Below, one piece after another: positions 5,724-7,454 of a stretch of DNA of 7,454 bases. The position numbers and the translations under genes were made by a program. The DNA is taken from positions 1 through 7,454 of the forward strand of contig CBDUBU010000205.1 in assembly GCA_965365465.1 (NCBI GenBank). The letters are read 5' to 3'. Below the pieces are notes generated by a model. The model saw only the letters and a program-made list of their open reading frames with translations, did no database searches and was not told where the DNA came from. Origin of the DNA: CBDUBU01 sp965365465. GTDB taxonomy: Bacteria; Bacteroidota; Rhodothermia; Rhodothermales; DASSAV01. Each line of letters opens with the position of its first letter. Position 1 is the stretch's first letter.

Positions 5724-6203
5724 ATGGAGAAAAAGCAGATCGTGTACCTGACCCAGGAAGGTCTTCAGAAGATGAAGGATGAATTGCAGTTCATGCGCAC
5801 GAAGGAACGCGCCCGCATCGCAACGGCCATAGCCGAGGCGCGAAGCCAGGGAGATCTTTCCGAAAATGCAGAGTATGATGCCGCGAAGGAAGCCCAGGGG
5901 CATCTGGAAGCCCGGATTGCAAAACTGGAGCAGGCTATCTCGAATGCGCGAATCGTGGATGAAAACAACATTGACGCCAGCAAAGCCTACATCCTTTCCC
6001 GCGTGCGCGTGAAAAACCTTCAGAACGGGATGGAACAGACGTACACGCTGGTTTCCGCGCAGGAAGCGGATCTTGCGGAGGGGAAGATTTCCGTCACCAG
6101 TCCGGTGGGCAAGGGCCTGCTGGGCACGTCCGTAGGCGACGTGGTGGAGATCAAGGCCCCTGCGGGACGCATCAAGCTGGAGGTTCTGGAGATAAACCGG
6201 TAG
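5724..6203 (+). CDS. greA: Transcription elongation factor GreA
   Basis: GreA enters the secondary channel of RNA polymerase and stimulates cleavage of backtracked transcripts. The 159-residue length is the family norm (about 158). Residues 1-77 form the N-terminal coiled coil, starting VYLTQEGLQKMKDEL, with the tip sequence QGDLSENAEYDAAKEAQ. Asp44 and Glu47 there correspond to the acidic Mg-binding pair of the E. coli protein (Asp41/Glu44). Residues from about 82 form the FKBP-like C-terminal domain, with SRVRVKNL, the TYTLVSAQEAD strand and SPVGKGLLG...GDVVEIKAPAG near the end. The start ATG 5724 has no Shine-Dalgarno, but the N-terminus lines up with the family. mtgA follows after 6 bases. 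Confidence 0.97.
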   Translation: MEKKQIVYLTQEGLQKMKDELQFMRTKERARIATAIAEARSQGDLSENAEYDAAKEAQGHLEARIAKLEQAISNARIVDENNIDASKAYILSRVRVKNLQNGMEQTYTLVSAQEADLAEGKISVTSPVGKGLLGTSVGDVVEIKAPAGRIKLEVLEINR

Positions 6204-6209
6204 CCTGAA

Positions 6210-6923
6210 GTGAGCGCTTCGCCCAGACGCCGCAAACGCAAAAAGACCTCCGGCCCACGCCGGTTCGGGCGGGGCCTCCTGCTGCTCCCCTTTATCCTGC
6301 TCGCCACTTACTACGGAGCCTGTATGCTCCTGCTGCTCCTGTACAATTTCATCCCGCCCCTGACGACTGGCGTGCAGATGCAGCGGCGCATCGAGTCCTT
6401 TTTCGAGGAAGAAGACTATCAGAAGCGCTACAGCCCGGTTCCGCTGGACCGCATTTCGGATCACCTCGAACACGCCGTAATAGCGGCGGAAGACGGGCGT
6501 TTTTTCGAGCACAGCGGCATCGACTGGCAGGCCGTTCAGAAGGCCATGGAGGATAACGAGAAACGGGGACGTCGGCGCGGCGGCTCCACCATCACGCAGC
6601 AACTCGTCAAAAACCTGTTTCTGACGACGCACAGTTCGTTCATTCGCAAGGCTTTTGAATTTCCGCTCACCTATCTGGCGGAACTGATCCTCTCTAAAGA
6701 GCGCATTCTGATGCTCTACCTCAACGTGATCGAGTGGGGCCGGGGGGTATACGGCGCCGAAGCAGCGGCGCAGCATTACTACTCCGTCTCGGCCTCCGGA
6801 CTGAGCCGGTATCAGTCCGCTGCGATGGCCGCCGTAATTCCGAGTCCGAGGACGCGCTCCCCGCGCCGGATGGGCTGGTACACCAACATCATCCTGCGCC
6901 GCATGAACCAGATGGGCTGGTAG
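6210..6923 (+). CDS. mtgA: Monofunctional peptidoglycan glycosyltransferase (GT51)
   Basis: MtgA polymerises lipid II into glycan strands at the outer face of the inner membrane. The 237-residue protein has a very basic cytoplasmic N-terminus (RRRKRKK), one hydrophobic span at about 21-47 and a single GT51 domain with no transpeptidase domain. Motif 1 is AAEDGRFFEHSGID (92-105) with catalytic Glu94; motif 2 is RGGSTITQQLVKN (123-135); motif 3 is the KAFEFPLTYLAELILSKERIL segment (147-167), and LYLNVIEWGRGVYGAEAAAQHYY (169-191) follows. PSPRTRSPRR (211-220) matches the family's usual 'P-P-R--P' end. The start is GTG 6210 with only a weak ribosome site, 6 bases after the greA stop, so translation may depend on ribosomes finishing greA. 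No in-frame ATG lies ahead of the membrane span. Confidence 0.95.
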   Translation: MSASPRRRKRKKTSGPRRFGRGLLLLPFILLATYYGACMLLLLLYNFIPPLTTGVQMQRRIESFFEEEDYQKRYSPVPLDRISDHLEHAVIAAEDGRFFEHSGIDWQAVQKAMEDNEKRGRRRGGSTITQQLVKNLFLTTHSSFIRKAFEFPLTYLAELILSKERILMLYLNVIEWGRGVYGAEAAAQHYYSVSASGLSRYQSAAMAAVIPSPRTRSPRRMGWYTNIILRRMNQMGW

Positions 6924-6977
6924 AAACGCCTGGACGGAAGGGCGCCGTTTGCCGAGATATGCAACCCCGTTTATTCC

Positions 6978-7454
6978 ATGATCGATCTGCGAAGCGATAC
7001 GGTTACCCGGCCCTCCGAGGGGATGCGCCGGGCGATGTACGAAGCGGAAGTCGGCGACGACGTTTTCGGGGAGGACCCTACGGCGCTCCGGCTTCAGGAA
7101 ACCGTGGCCGACCTGCTCGGCAAGGAGGCCGCCCTGTTCGTTCCCTCCGGGGTGATGAGCAACCAGCTCGCCCTCAAGATCCAGACGCAACCCGGCGACG
7201 AGGTCATTCTGGAACGGAACTACCACATCTTCAACTATGAATCCGGCGCGGCAGGACTGCTTTCAGGCGTTCAGTTTAATGTATTGGATGGACAGCGCGG
7301 CATCCTCACCGCCGAGCAGGTGGCAAAAGCCGTCCGTCCCGGTTTTTACTGGGAGCCGCGTTCCCGGCTGGTCTGCCTGGAGAACACGATCAACAAGGCC
7401 GGTGGGAACGTGTATCCACTCCACAAGATAGAGGCGATTGCCCGTACCGTCAGG
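6978..7454 (+). CDS. Threonine aldolase, N-terminal part (runs off the window)
   Basis: This is a PLP-dependent fold-type I enzyme that splits threonine or allo-threonine into glycine and acetaldehyde. The first 159 of about 340 residues are present, in frame to the window end. MIDLRSDTVTRPSEGMRRAM...VGDDVFGEDPT (1-35) is the classic N-terminus; KEAALFVPSGVMSNQLAL (49-66) provides the cofactor phosphate-binding Ser-Gly; His83 in NYHIFNYESG corresponds to the PLP-stacking His83 of E. coli LtaE; CLENTINKAGG (133-143) is also conserved. The Schiff-base lysine lies beyond the window. The start ATG 6978 has no Shine-Dalgarno. It follows mtgA by 54 bases on the same strand and may be in the same transcript. 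Relatives such as beta-eliminating lyases share the fold, but the N-terminal block is specific to threonine aldolases. Confidence 0.93.
   Translation, partial: MIDLRSDTVTRPSEGMRRAMYEAEVGDDVFGEDPTALRLQETVADLLGKEAALFVPSGVMSNQLALKIQTQPGDEVILERNYHIFNYESGAAGLLSGVQFNVLDGQRGILTAEQVAKAVRPGFYWEPRSRLVCLENTINKAGGNVYPLHKIEAIARTVR

Noticed and set aside
6924..6977. Terminator between mtgA and the threonine aldolase gene
   Set aside because: An AAACG/CGTTT inverted repeat is present, but the interior barely pairs and no T run follows.
5706..7226. Very long (506-codon) open frame on the - strand
   Set aside because: It runs antisense through greA, mtgA and the threonine aldolase gene, all of which have unmistakable family motifs. 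Its translation resembles no known protein and is explained by GC-rich codon bias on the opposite strand.
1..7454. Insertion sequence, prophage, CRISPR array or toxin-antitoxin system
   Set aside because: I saw no transposase or integrase motifs, no terminal inverted repeats with target duplications, no regularly spaced repeats and no toxin-antitoxin-like gene pair.

Overview
The window is GC-rich bacterial chromosome, densely coded. Several proteins point to the Bacteroidota/Rhodothermota side of the tree (Rhodothermales-like): a bacilliredoxin of the BrxA/BrxB family, a YtxH-like small membrane protein, and several genes without a Shine-Dalgarno sequence. That placement is an inference from protein resemblance; no rRNA or other marker is present to confirm it.

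Left part (1-3419, all + strand): the 3' end of a GNAT/FemAB-like acyltransferase gene, then a large multi-membrane-span protein of GT-C/DUF6798-like architecture, then a Wzx-type oligosaccharide flippase. The last two overlap by 4 bases (ATGA), so they are probably translated together. This looks like the tail of a cell-surface polysaccharide or glycolipid operon: one protein modifies or transfers, one may add a sugar from a lipid carrier, and one flips the lipid-linked product across the inner membrane.

Middle (3420-4547, - strand): an intergenic stretch with two consecutive hairpins separates the flippase from a convergent pair, a YtxH-like membrane protein gene followed by a bacilliredoxin with the Cys-Gly-Cys active site. 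Both are of the stress or redox-housekeeping type. A 372-base, visibly AT-richer divergent region (4548-4919) then separates this pair from the next gene.

Right part (4920-7454, + strand): an NlpC/P60 lipoprotein (probable peptidoglycan endopeptidase), a 219-base spacer with three successive stem-loops ending in a T7 run, then greA (transcript cleavage factor), mtgA (monofunctional peptidoglycan glycosyltransferase) and the first 159 codons of a threonine aldolase gene, which runs off the window. greA and mtgA are 6 bases apart and likely co-transcribed. Two of the genes here (NlpC/P60 and mtgA) act on peptidoglycan.

I see no mobile element, CRISPR array, rRNA or convincing tRNA, and no clear sign of a new defence or biosynthetic system. 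The items most worth a second look are the GT-C-like/flippase pair, the structured spacer before greA, and the uncertain start and unusual C-terminal tail of the bacilliredoxin.
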